A stretch of DNA of 17,433 nucleotides from Bacteroidota bacterium (lineage in GTDB: Bacteria > Bacteroidota > Ignavibacteria > Tepidaquicellales > Tepidaquicellaceae), in NCBI GenBank assembly GCA_003519545.1, contig DOWN01000332.1:1-17433 (forward strand), written 5' to 3'. Below, in pieces: positions 1 to 7,605 of this stretch (position 1 is the first letter of the stretch; each line of letters begins with the position of its first letter). Made by a program: the position numbers and the translations under genes. The notes beneath the pieces were generated by a model. That model was not told the DNA's origin and made no database searches. It was given only the letters and a program-made list of their open reading frames with translations.

Positions 1-20
1 TTGTGCGGCGGTGATAAATC

Positions 21-32
21 TTTTCCGGAAAA
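21..32. other. 12-bp perfect palindrome after the last gene of the glucan operon
   Basis: The bases TTTTCCGGAAAA form a perfect 12-bp palindrome directly after the TAA stop of the minus-strand gene ending at 33. With four A:T pairs and no room for a loop other than CCGG it would be a poor hairpin, and no T-run follows on the minus strand, so it is not a convincing terminator. Positions 1-20 hold no recognisable feature. Confidence 0.3.
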
Positions 33-803
33 TTAAATTTTTAAAAACTCCAAAAAATTTAAACTAAATTTATCTTTCGTCTCTGATTTCAATTTTTCAA
101 TTTTTTTTATCGCCAATCTTCTTTTATTAATTCCGGATAAATATTTTATCAACTTAAATTTTAAAATAGGTAGTGAATTGTCGAAAAAATTTAAATTTTT
201 TCCCGTTAATCCGTAATGATTTAAAATAACATAAAAAAAATCAAGATTTAAAAAAACCTTTTCATCATGTAAAACAAGTAACGGTTCATTATAAGAAAGT
301 AAAGTTTTATCAGTCTGTGTTAAAATTTCTTTTGCAGTATTATTAATTTCGTTTGAATTTATTTTTATTTTATCGGAATCAAAAAAATTAAACAAATCAG
401 TATTAGCCAATAATCTTCTGAAACTGTAATCGTTATCAGGTTTAATATTAATTAAATAAAAATTCACTTCATCCCAAACCCATTCTATATATGCAGGTTC
501 ATAATTGAATTTTGAAATACAACTCTCGAGAAAATAATTAAGTTCTGAAAGAATTAATGTAAAAGGAATTTCTTCTGCGTTCAGATTCCAGTTTTTTTGC
601 CATTGATAACCGAGGTTGGAAAGTATTGAACAGTATAACTTATCACCGGGATTAATTAGTTTTTCAGGAAGACCTTCAGTCCATTTTATTTCACACCCGG
701 ATTTCCTGACAAATGCAATTCCTGAAATTTTTATGTTTGATGGAATTCCGGTTTTAACATTAGTATCTTTAAATTTCTCAATAAGTTTTTCATCAAATCC
801 CAT
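33..803 (-). CDS. Orphan PEP-synthase/PPDK-like fragment protein (function unknown)
   Basis: No family is certain. This 256-residue protein has two stretches that resemble the rear half of the ATP-grasp domain of phosphoenolpyruvate synthase-type enzymes. Residues 27-52 (SGIAF..., GLPEKLINPGD) look like the 'sGvaftr...GLge.lVsG' segment. Residues 88-122 (YIEWVW...FYLINIKPD) look like the 'DIEWa...lyllQaRP' segment that ends that domain. Residues 182-200 (VFLNLDFFYVILNHYGLTG) resemble the linker that follows. The ATP-binding front part, the phosphohistidine domain and the PEP-binding barrel are all missing, so phosphotransfer by this protein alone is unlikely. It is lysine- and asparagine-rich with no signal peptide or membrane segment. 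Its ATG lies one base after the malQ stop, implying co-translation with malQ. It could be a decayed relic, or an accessory or regulatory protein of glucan metabolism. The similarity was judged by eye only. Confidence 0.6.
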   Translation of the reverse strand: MGFDEKLIEKFKDTNVKTGIPSNIKISGIAFVRKSGCEIKWTEGLPEKLINPGDKLYCSILSNLGYQWQKNWNLNAEEIPFTLILSELNYFLESCISKFNYEPAYIEWVWDEVNFYLINIKPDNDYSFRRLLANTDLFNFFDSDKIKINSNEINNTAKEILTQTDKTLLSYNEPLLVLHDEKVFLNLDFFYVILNHYGLTGKNLNFFDNSLPILKFKLIKYLSGINKRRLAIKKIEKLKSETKDKFSLNFLEFLKI

Positions 804-804
804 T

Positions 805-2628
805 TTAAATTCTGCCCGTATCTTTTAATATTGAAATAATATTATTATTAATTTGTAATTTTTTAATTTGCTCAATAGAATAATCACAAACAAGTGACCA
901 GTTGAATTTATTAATTATTCCCGGTGTGTTAATTCTATATTCAGGGTGAACATTTTTGTTTAAAAAATCTTTTTCGAGATATAAATATTCAGGTAATAAC
1001 TGAATACTGAAAATGGATGAGGTTTCATTAATTTTCACAAGAGTGGATTTAATTAATTCTTCATTCAGTTCTTCTGATTTTAATCCTAAAAAATTTATAA
1101 ACTTTTTCTTTTCATCAAAACTTGAAACATATAATCCGATTAGTTCATTCACCGCATCTCCGGTGTTTTTTAATATTTGAAGAATTTTAAATGGACGATC
1201 TATCTCAGGATTCCATCTGAGTCTTCCATTTTCAGAGTTTTTAATATCAAAAAGTAAATTAAGATATTCAATAATCAGAGGTTCTGAGAGATTTAATTTT
1301 TGCAATATTTTTTTTACTACAAATTCATCTACTGTACCTGCTTCATACTTCCACCAAACTGGGGAAAAACTTGAATCGTGAGTTGATATAACCGAAATTG
1401 AATTTCTTCTGTAGTGATAAGGACTTTTAAAATATATTCCTTCATTAAAAATTTTATTCCATCTTAAAACGTCCATTCCGGGAATTCCAAACTCTCTGAG
1501 AATTTGAAAAGAGCAATCAGGAACAGTCCCTAAATCCTCAGCACAAGGTAGCATATCAGTTGCCGTTACCATTTCAGAAATAATTTTCCTTCCGTGAGTT
1601 TCCCATAAGTAATCCTGTTCAGGATCAAAATTACCTTTTGATCCGGCTAAATCTTCAGGTGTATTTATTGGAATACTCCATATTCTAAACAATCCTACAA
1701 AGTGATCAATTCGATACATATCAAAAAAATTCTCTGCGTATTTAAGTTTATTTTTTAAATAAACCCAATTGTCATTTGCTATATTTCCCCAGTTGTATGG
1801 AGGCATTCCCCATCTCTGACCACCTGAAAAATACATATCGGGAGGTGCTCCGGCTGATTTATAAAGTTTAAAATAATTTTGATAAGACCAAACATCCGCA
1901 CTGTCCCGTGAAACCAATAACGGAATATCACCCATCAAGAAAATTTTTTCTCGGTTACAATAATTTTTAACTTCTTTCAATTGTTCATAAAGTTGCCACT
2001 GAACCCAATAATGAAAATCAAAAATCTCCTGATTTTTATTTTCAAGATCATCAATTGTCTCATCATTACAATCAAGAAACTTATCATCCCAGTTACTCCA
2101 TTCTTCATTTTTAAATTTCTGTTTTAAAAATTTAAATGCGGCATACTTTTTTAACCAAAAATCATTTTCTCTTTTGAATTTTTTGAATTTTATAGATTTG
2201 GAAAAATCATTCTGTGTATATACAATTTTTAGAAATTTTAATTTGTCAGTTTTTATCTGATAGTTAATGTATTTTCTTTGATGTGAATATTTTTCTTTAA
2301 GTTGATTTAATTCTTCATTAAAATTTTTATTCTTTACACCTTTTAATTTATTTAAAGAGATATAAGAAGGTTCAAGAGCAAACGTTGAGATTGAATTATA
2401 TGGGGCAAAATCAAAACCTAATTCATTAAGCGGGAGTAACTGAATAATTGAAAATCCAACAGATTTACACCACCGTGCAAATTTAATTATATCATAAAAT
2501 TCACCTATTCCAATAGAAGAAGATGAATGGATATAAAATAATGGGATGCAAACTCCTGATCTTTTTGTTATACCGATTCTTTTCCATTTATCCGAAGTTA
2601 CCGTTTCTAATAAATAATTGTATTCCAT
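805..2628 (-). CDS. malQ: 4-alpha-glucanotransferase (amylomaltase, GH77)
   Basis: Transfers alpha-1,4-glucan segments between maltodextrins (disproportionation) in the cytoplasm, feeding glycogen or maltodextrin turnover. The 607-residue protein carries the GH77 signatures: the substrate-loop region around 63-92 (QLLPLNELGFDFAPYNS), the GQRWGMPPYNW segment at 270-280, RIDHF with the expected nucleophile D308, AEDLG with the acid/base E364, and STHD with D418. There is no signal peptide. It is longer than the ~500-residue Thermus enzyme and shorter than E. coli MalQ, and lacks the N-terminal CBM20 modules common in Bacteroidales MalQ. A lysine-rich helical stretch at about 98-200 accounts for part of the extra length. 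The ATG start lies 9 bp after the GH57 gene's stop, and the next gene begins 1 bp after its own stop, so it sits in the middle of a tightly packed glucan operon. Family assignment is firm. Confidence 0.95.
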   Translation of the reverse strand: MEYNYLLETVTSDKWKRIGITKRSGVCIPLFYIHSSSSIGIGEFYDIIKFARWCKSVGFSIIQLLPLNELGFDFAPYNSISTFALEPSYISLNKLKGVKNKNFNEELNQLKEKYSHQRKYINYQIKTDKLKFLKIVYTQNDFSKSIKFKKFKRENDFWLKKYAAFKFLKQKFKNEEWSNWDDKFLDCNDETIDDLENKNQEIFDFHYWVQWQLYEQLKEVKNYCNREKIFLMGDIPLLVSRDSADVWSYQNYFKLYKSAGAPPDMYFSGGQRWGMPPYNWGNIANDNWVYLKNKLKYAENFFDMYRIDHFVGLFRIWSIPINTPEDLAGSKGNFDPEQDYLWETHGRKIISEMVTATDMLPCAEDLGTVPDCSFQILREFGIPGMDVLRWNKIFNEGIYFKSPYHYRRNSISVISTHDSSFSPVWWKYEAGTVDEFVVKKILQKLNLSEPLIIEYLNLLFDIKNSENGRLRWNPEIDRPFKILQILKNTGDAVNELIGLYVSSFDEKKKFINFLGLKSEELNEELIKSTLVKINETSSIFSIQLLPEYLYLEKDFLNKNVHPEYRINTPGIINKFNWSLVCDYSIEQIKKLQINNNIISILKDTGRI

Positions 2629-2637
2629 TTAATTGTC

Positions 2638-4176
2638 TCAAACTATCAGTCTGTCAGGAATTTTTTTAGAAAAATTTTTTAGATAAATTTCTTTACCGTT
2701 TATCTCTTCCGGTTTATTACTAACTGCTTTTTCAAGTATTTCTAAAAATTCCGGTTCTAAATTAACTCCTGAAACTTCTTTAGCAAGTTCAATCGCCCGT
2801 GCAGCATACTGTAAAATCTGGATTGTTTCTATTCCTGAGATATCATTAAAAAACCATCCGCAACTTGTGAACATAAGTTGACAATATTTTTGCATCTCAA
2901 GCAATTTAATACAATAAGAAGATTCTTCAGCGTTTAAATATTTTATTGCATTAAAATAAAAATATTCTTCGATTGTTTTTAATTCAGGTTTTAAGATTAT
3001 TTCAATGTAATCATTTCTTGCATGAACAGGATCTTTTAAAAAATAAGAAGATATTTCTTCATAAATTTTATAACACTCATCGTTTAAAAAATTTAAAGCA
3101 TCTCTTAGAGGAGTTCTCCATTCCTGATTCCAGCCTTCTTCACCCCCACCTGAACAACCACAGTTTTCTTTCCATCTGCCGACACCATGCAAGCAACTCC
3201 ATGAAGTCCCTTCTCCCTTTTCACCTTCAAATATTTTAACTTCATATTCCGGAGGATTTTTTTCAAGATAATAACCTAAATTTATATTTTCAAATTCTGA
3301 TTTATCTATCAATTCTTTAAAAAGATAAGCAAGTGTTCTGTCGCTAAAATGTTTATGATGTCCAAAAGTTTCTCCGTCTATTGCGGATGATATAATCTGA
3401 TTACCTTTACGTTTTCTGTCAATGCTTTGTAATAATCTGTCTCTTAATTTTATACCGTCATATATATGATCATCAAATGCTATATTTCTTGAAAGCGGTC
3501 CGTCATAAAAAAATATATCTATGAATTTTTCTTTTTCATAATCTCTGTAACATCTGTAAGGCATCTTAGGATCAATCTTTCCTCCTGTTACATTTTTCCA
3601 TCTGCCTTTTTTTATCTTTCTTGTCTGCGCTGCCTGTGAAGGATCAAGTATAATGTATTTAAAACCAAAATCAATTAAGACATCAATGGTGTCATTGTTA
3701 CATGCCGTTTCAGGAAGCCAAATTGCTTCCGGTGCCCTGTTGAAATGAAAAATAAAATCTTTTATTGCCCAATAAACCTGAGTAATTTTATCCCGTTTAT
3801 TTGCAAGCGGCATAATGATATGATTATATACCATAGCGATTGCGTTTCCGTGTCCGTTATATTTCTTAACGCTCTTACGGTCTGCTTCTAAAATTAATTC
3901 ATAAGTTTTGGGGTGATGTTTTTTAATCCAGTGAAATAAAGTTGCACCAAAATTAAAATTTAAATATTCATAGTTATTTACTCTTTCGGTAACATTATCA
4001 TATTCATCTACAATCACAGCATTAGAATTTGGTTTATAACACTCCTGAAAAATTCTTTCGTTCCAGTCGTGAAAAGGTGCGGCTGATGGTTGAATGTTAA
4101 TTTCACCTGTATATGCATCTTCACGAGGTGGCTGATAAAAATGACAATGTATGCTTAAAAATTTATTTTTATCCAT
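2638..4176 (-). CDS. Glycoside hydrolase family 57 protein with DUF3536 (alpha-glucan hydrolase)
   Basis: Probably an intracellular alpha-amylase or glucan-branching type enzyme; exact specificity cannot be read from sequence. All main GH57 regions are visible: HCHFYQP at 10-16, GNAIAMVYNH at 110-119, WLPE with the predicted nucleophile E156, and SAIDGETFGHH with the predicted acid/base D267. A DUF3536-type segment at 322-356 (SWSCLHGVGRW, then a Cys/Gly-rich CGCSGGG stretch) follows. At 512 residues it is, as I recall, clearly shorter than many GH57-DUF3536 proteins (about 800), mainly at the C-terminus, although the frame ends cleanly in TGA. There is no signal peptide. Its ATG abuts the stop of the preceding S51 gene with no gap (TAA-ATG), and malQ follows 9 bp later, which supports a joint role in glycogen/maltodextrin breakdown. 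Confidence 0.88.
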   Translation of the reverse strand: MDKNKFLSIHCHFYQPPREDAYTGEINIQPSAAPFHDWNERIFQECYKPNSNAVIVDEYDNVTERVNNYEYLNFNFGATLFHWIKKHHPKTYELILEADRKSVKKYNGHGNAIAMVYNHIIMPLANKRDKITQVYWAIKDFIFHFNRAPEAIWLPETACNNDTIDVLIDFGFKYIILDPSQAAQTRKIKKGRWKNVTGGKIDPKMPYRCYRDYEKEKFIDIFFYDGPLSRNIAFDDHIYDGIKLRDRLLQSIDRKRKGNQIISSAIDGETFGHHKHFSDRTLAYLFKELIDKSEFENINLGYYLEKNPPEYEVKIFEGEKGEGTSWSCLHGVGRWKENCGCSGGGEEGWNQEWRTPLRDALNFLNDECYKIYEEISSYFLKDPVHARNDYIEIILKPELKTIEEYFYFNAIKYLNAEESSYCIKLLEMQKYCQLMFTSCGWFFNDISGIETIQILQYAARAIELAKEVSGVNLEPEFLEILEKAVSNKPEEINGKEIYLKNFSKKIPDRLIV

Positions 4177-5364
4177 TTAACTTAATACTGTTAATTCTTT
4201 TAATTTATTGATGATTTCTCTGTCTGATTTCTTTTCATTTTTTTCAATGATTTGCCAGACAGGATGGTTATCGGCAAAAACCTGCCATAAAGAAATTTTG
4301 TTGTTTTTAACTTCAGCACGCCATGCCGCAGGTATTTCAAATTTATTTTCTTTTTCTTCTTTACCGGTGTAAAAAGTGCCTGATGCTTTCCCGAATAATG
4401 CTATTGTATCTTCATCTACAAAAGTATGTTTTAATTCAATTTTATAATCCGGAAACCAACTGAAATATCCTTTCCATGATTTTTGTAAAATATCTTTACC
4501 CGATGCTTTTGTTCCCATTGAATCAATTAGAATATGATCATCTGTAAGCATTTCAATAATTTTTTCCGTCTTATGTTCATTTATAATTTCTATAAACTCA
4601 TAAACAGTTTTAACCGTATCAAATTTTCTTCTCTCTATTATATCCGATTTAAAATCAGAATCTTTTCCGAGATAGATGAAGTCAAGTTTTGTTTCTGTTA
4701 CAGAGTTTTTATTTTTTGAAACAAAAAATGCTGTCTTACCCGGTCTTGAAGATACTATTCTCACAAGTTCATTTCCTATAAAATGTAATGCCGCTCCGTC
4801 TTCAACTCCATAACCTGAACCTATTGTTTTATCATTTATAAGCGTTTTAAAAGTTTCTCTTAACTCAGGTCTGTCATCATAATGAGGACAAAAACTTCCT
4901 TTTAACAATCCTACACATTCAAGCCTGTCAAGCAAGCCGGGACCAGGGTTAGTAATACCATCCTGAAACCAGCAAATCGCTCCCGCACTCATACCCGATA
5001 ATACTATACCTTTATTCCATGCCTTTCTCATAATTTTATCAACACCTGTTTTTTTCCATGTTTCCATTATTAACTTTGTATTTCCTCCGCCAACGTGAAT
5101 AATATCCTGTTCCATAATTTTCGATTCTAAATCTTCCGGAGGAGAAGTTAATTCAATATGTGTGGGATAACAATCTTTTTGTCTGAAAAATTTATAAAAC
5201 ATATCTATATATTCTTTGCCGTCGTTACTTGCAGTTCCAAAAAAACATATTTTAGGTTTTGTTACCGGAACGGAATTTAAAAGATATTTATCGAGTAAAC
5301 CGTTCTCGGGCTCCATAGAAAACATACCACCGCCAAGTGCTATAATTTGTTTAGGTCTTTTCAT
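4177..5364 (-). CDS. Peptidase E-like (S51) domain fused to an NTF2/SnoaL-like domain
   Basis: A two-domain cytoplasmic protein of 395 residues. Residues 1-215 are an S51 / class-I-glutaminase-like fold of the aspartyl dipeptidase (PepE)/cyanophycinase family: HVGGGNT at 90-96, the nucleophile elbow GMSAGA with S126, and CPHYD at 159-163 with H161 as the likely catalytic histidine. PepE cleaves Asp-X dipeptides; the substrate here is unproven. Residues 248-375 form a separate NTF2/SnoaL (DUF4440-like) cone fold: an N-terminal helical 'fieiinehkteki...ltdd' stretch, GKDIL...YFSWFPDYKIELK, and a terminal ISLWQVFADN strand. A PepE domain alone is about 230 residues, so the second domain is extra. 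The gene lies 51 bp after the antiporter gene and directly abuts the GH57 gene. Whether it takes part in glucan metabolism is unclear; it may simply share the transcript. Confidence 0.85.
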   Translation of the reverse strand: MKRPKQIIALGGGMFSMEPENGLLDKYLLNSVPVTKPKICFFGTASNDGKEYIDMFYKFFRQKDCYPTHIELTSPPEDLESKIMEQDIIHVGGGNTKLIMETWKKTGVDKIMRKAWNKGIVLSGMSAGAICWFQDGITNPGPGLLDRLECVGLLKGSFCPHYDDRPELRETFKTLINDKTIGSGYGVEDGAALHFIGNELVRIVSSRPGKTAFFVSKNKNSVTETKLDFIYLGKDSDFKSDIIERRKFDTVKTVYEFIEIINEHKTEKIIEMLTDDHILIDSMGTKASGKDILQKSWKGYFSWFPDYKIELKHTFVDEDTIALFGKASGTFYTGKEEKENKFEIPAAWRAEVKNNKISLWQVFADNHPVWQIIEKNEKKSDREIINKLKELTVLS

Positions 5365-5383
5365 TAAGTAATTTTAAGAAATT

Positions 5384-5419
5384 ATATTATAAATTATAAA
5401 AGGGTTATTGTATTTTCAA
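5384..5419 (-). promoter_or_regulatory. Weak candidate internal promoter before the S51-NTF2 gene
   Basis: The 51-bp gap between the antiporter stop and the S51-NTF2 start reads, on the minus strand, TTGAAA (overlapping the antiporter's TGA), a 15-bp spacer and TATAAT, followed by more TATAAT-like repeats. The spacer is two bases short of ideal and such words are cheap in AT-rich DNA. Read-through from the antiporter promoter is equally possible. Confidence 0.25.
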
Positions 5420-6858
5420 TTTAGTAATTTTACTGTTTCCTGAATCTGATGTTTTTCCATAAGTATCTGAAGAATATCTCCTTCTTTTATTATTGTATTC
5501 CCTTTTGGAATAAAGAAAATTTCATTTCTGCAAATTAATACTATCAATACATTTTCAGGTAACTGTAAATCAAGAATTTTTTTTCCGGTTATTCTTGAAT
5601 TAAACGGAACAATAAATTCAATAAGTTTTGCGTTTGAATCGGGATTATTTTCAAATTCAAGAGGTGATTTTATTTTATCCTTTGATGTATCTTCAAGGTT
5701 AAGTTTTTTCGCAAACCAGGGAATTGTTGTGCCTTGTATTAAAACGGAAGTCAAAACTACAAAGAAAATCAGATTAAAAATTATATCTGAACCGATTATT
5801 CCGTTTGTCATCGGAAAAGTCGCAAGTATGATTGGCACCGCACCTCTGAGACCAACCCATGATATAAAGGTTTTATCTTTAAAAGAATACTTAGAAAACA
5901 TTAACGAGATAAAAACACTTACAGGTCTCGCTATCAGAATTAAAATAACTGCAAGAATTATACCGGGTAAAAATATTTCAGGAATTTTGGAAGGAAAAAC
6001 AAATAAACCTAACGTTATAAACATCACAATCTGAGCAAGCCACGAGAATCCTTCAAAAAATCTTATCGATGATTTTTTGTGAATAAAATAATTACTTCCG
6101 AGAATAATTCCGGAAATGTAAATCGCAAGATATCCGCTACCGTTTAAAAGTGATGTCACGGAAAAAATAAAAAATGAAGAACTCAAAAGTAAAATGAAAT
6201 AAAATGCTTCATACGAAAATTTAAAAGTATTTGTAAACTTTAAAAGAATTTTTCCGAAAAGTAATCCTGCCAAAACACCTAAGCCAATTTGTGACAAAAG
6301 AAATATTATAAATGAAATAATTGTAAACTCAGGATTTAAAATTAATTCTATAAATGTAAGAGTAAGAAAAATTGCCATCGGATCATTACTACCCGATTCA
6401 AGTTCAAGTAAAGGTTTTAAACTTCCTTTTAATTTTAGATTTTTACCTTTAAGAATTGAAAATACTGCTGCTGCATCAGTTGAAGAAATAATAGAACCAA
6501 TCAGCAAACTGTAATATATATCAAGTTCAAATATATAATGTATAAATAAACCTGATATGAAAGTTGTTATAATCACACCCAAGGTTGCAAGAACGGCGGC
6601 ACTTTTTGAACTTTCTTTAACATATTTCCAGTTGGTGTTTAATCCTCCTCCGAAGAGTATCACGACTAATGAAATAACACTTATGTATTGTGTGACTTTT
6701 ACGTTATCAAAATATATAATACCCAAAACATCAGAGCCGGTTATCATTCCGATAGCAATAAATATCAATAATGCAGGTGTACCGGTATTATCACCAAGTT
6801 TAGACATCAGCACACTTAAGATAACAAGTGTTGAAAGTATGAGAATTATATATTCCAT
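5416..6858 (-). CDS. nhaP2: K+(Na+)/H+ antiporter, CPA1/NhaP2 type with C-terminal RCK_C domain
   Basis: An inner-membrane cation/proton antiporter for pH and K+/Na+ homeostasis. With the ATG at 6858 it has 480 residues: about a dozen hydrophobic helices over residues 1-385, SSTDAAAV at 125-131 with D128, ESGSNDP at 154-160 carrying the N158-D159 pair of the ion-binding site, and WVGLRGAVPI at 334-343. A soluble TrkA-C/RCK_C-like domain spans about 410-478, which in this family binds nucleotides or other ligands to gate transport. E. coli NhaP2 is ~100 residues longer with a further C-terminal domain that is absent here. A TTG five codons upstream would also be in frame, but the ATG yields a normal hydrophobic N-terminus and is preferred. 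It is the first gene of the minus-strand unit and is divergent from tetR across 97 bp that include a putative TetR operator. Confidence 0.85.
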   Translation of the reverse strand: MEYIILILSTLVILSVLMSKLGDNTGTPALLIFIAIGMITGSDVLGIIYFDNVKVTQYISVISLVVILFGGGLNTNWKYVKESSKSAAVLATLGVIITTFISGLFIHYIFELDIYYSLLIGSIISSTDAAAVFSILKGKNLKLKGSLKPLLELESGSNDPMAIFLTLTFIELILNPEFTIISFIIFLLSQIGLGVLAGLLFGKILLKFTNTFKFSYEAFYFILLLSSSFFIFSVTSLLNGSGYLAIYISGIILGSNYFIHKKSSIRFFEGFSWLAQIVMFITLGLFVFPSKIPEIFLPGIILAVILILIARPVSVFISLMFSKYSFKDKTFISWVGLRGAVPIILATFPMTNGIIGSDIIFNLIFFVVLTSVLIQGTTIPWFAKKLNLEDTSKDKIKSPLEFENNPDSNAKLIEFIVPFNSRITGKKILDLQLPENVLIVLICRNEIFFIPKGNTIIKEGDILQILMEKHQIQETVKLLN

Positions 6859-6909
6859 TTCAATAATATACAAATTTTTTAAAAATTTTATTGAAGTTAA
6901 ATTTAGGAC

Positions 6910-6940
6910 TTGACAGACTAAACAGTGTTCAGTATTTTTG
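6910..6940 (+). promoter_or_regulatory. Promoter of the tetR gene
   Basis: TTGACA at 6910-6915 is followed after 17 bp by TATTTTTG at 6933-6940. The second element matches both a -10-like TATTTT and the Bacteroidota -7 consensus TAnnTTTG exactly. Transcription would start near 6946-6948, leaving a leader of only about 10 bases before the ATG at 6956. The putative operator fills the spacer, which suits repression by promoter occlusion. Confidence 0.6.
6919..6935 (+). promoter_or_regulatory. Putative TetR operator, site 1 (in the tetR promoter)
   Basis: The 17-bp word TAAACAGTGTTCAGTAT is repeated exactly, in inverse orientation, at 7615-7631 in front of the receptor gene. Locally it lies in a 17-bp imperfect palindrome (6917-6933, centre G6925, one mismatched pair) with half-site ACTGAACA / ACTAAACA, as expected for a TetR dimer. 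It sits between the -35 and -10 elements, starting 9 bases after the first base of the -35 box. It is also 61 bp upstream of the divergent antiporter start, so that gene might be affected too. Confidence 0.6.
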
Positions 6941-6955
6941 TAGTGTTAATTTGAT

Positions 6956-7600
6956 ATGGGAATAAAACAAAGAAAAGAACGGGAAAAAGAAGAGATGAAG
7001 AAATTCATTCTCGATGCTGCGATGAAACTTTTTCTCAAGGATGGTTATGAGAATGTTTCAATTAGAAAAATTGCTGAAAAAATTGAATATTCTCCGGGAA
7101 CGATTTATCTATACTATAAAAGCAAAGAAGAGATTTTTTTTGAATTACACTCGTTGGCTTTTGATAAATTTTATAAATGCCAGCAAACTATTAATCATAT
7201 TACCAATGCTTTTGAAAAATTAATTCAACATGCTAAAGTTTATCTTGAATTCGCATTTGATAATCCTGAATATTATGAACTTATGTTTATTCTTAAAGAA
7301 CCCGGAAATCAAATAGTAAAAGAAAAATCCTGGGATGCCGGAATGAGAACTTTTCAATGTCTCAAAGATAATATTGATGAATGTTTTAAACAGGGATATA
7401 TAAAACATGGGGACGTATTATCTGTTTCGCTGACTTGCTGGAGTTATGTTCACGGAATTGCATCACTTTATTTAAGAGACCGGTTCGCAATGATCCCCAA
7501 AGAATTTCTTTATTCTATGTTAAACAACTCTCTTGACTATATGTTTAATACCATGAATGATAAGTCTGAAAAATTTAAAAATTATAATATTTTAAACTAA
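6956..7600 (+). CDS. TetR-family transcriptional regulator with WHG-type C-terminal domain
   Basis: A 214-residue dimeric DNA-binding protein, most likely a repressor. Residues 16-62 hold the TetR helix-turn-helix: ILDAAMKLFLKDGYENVSIR, then KIAEKIEYSPGTIYLYYKSK and EEIF. The C-terminal ligand-binding domain has the pattern W162-S-Y-V-H-G-I-A-S-L, typical of the TetR C-terminal 'WHG' group; its ligand is unknown. The first 15 residues are strongly charged (Lys/Glu/Arg). The gene precedes a TonB-dependent receptor by 66 bp on the same strand, and matching putative operators lie in front of both genes. This suggests autoregulation and control of the receptor. The ATG at 6956 lies about 10 bases after the predicted transcription start, so the message is nearly leaderless and no Shine-Dalgarno sequence is visible. 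Confidence 0.92.
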   Translation: MGIKQRKEREKEEMKKFILDAAMKLFLKDGYENVSIRKIAEKIEYSPGTIYLYYKSKEEIFFELHSLAFDKFYKCQQTINHITNAFEKLIQHAKVYLEFAFDNPEYYELMFILKEPGNQIVKEKSWDAGMRTFQCLKDNIDECFKQGYIKHGDVLSVSLTCWSYVHGIASLYLRDRFAMIPKEFLYSMLNNSLDYMFNTMNDKSEKFKNYNILN

Positions 7601-7605
7601 AAAAA

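Noticed and set aside
1..32. Possible start of another minus-strand gene at the left edge
   Set aside because: Only 32 bases remain after the last stop and no start codon with following frame can be judged.
5729..6034. 101-codon plus-strand frame antisense to the antiporter
   Set aside because: It has a composition expected from reversed hydrophobic codons and no independent support.
6859..6873. Longer antiporter start at a TTG (6873)
   Set aside because: The in-frame ATG five codons later gives a normal membrane-protein N-terminus; nothing favours TTG here, unlike lnt.
6870..6892. A/T palindrome (runs of T and A) upstream of the antiporter
   Set aside because: Self-complementary A/T runs are expected by chance in this base composition and have no G:C stem, so no terminator or operator is called.
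6557..6913. 118-codon plus-strand frame antisense to the antiporter gene
   Set aside because: It mirrors the transmembrane codons of the antiporter on the other strand and shows no family features or start context.
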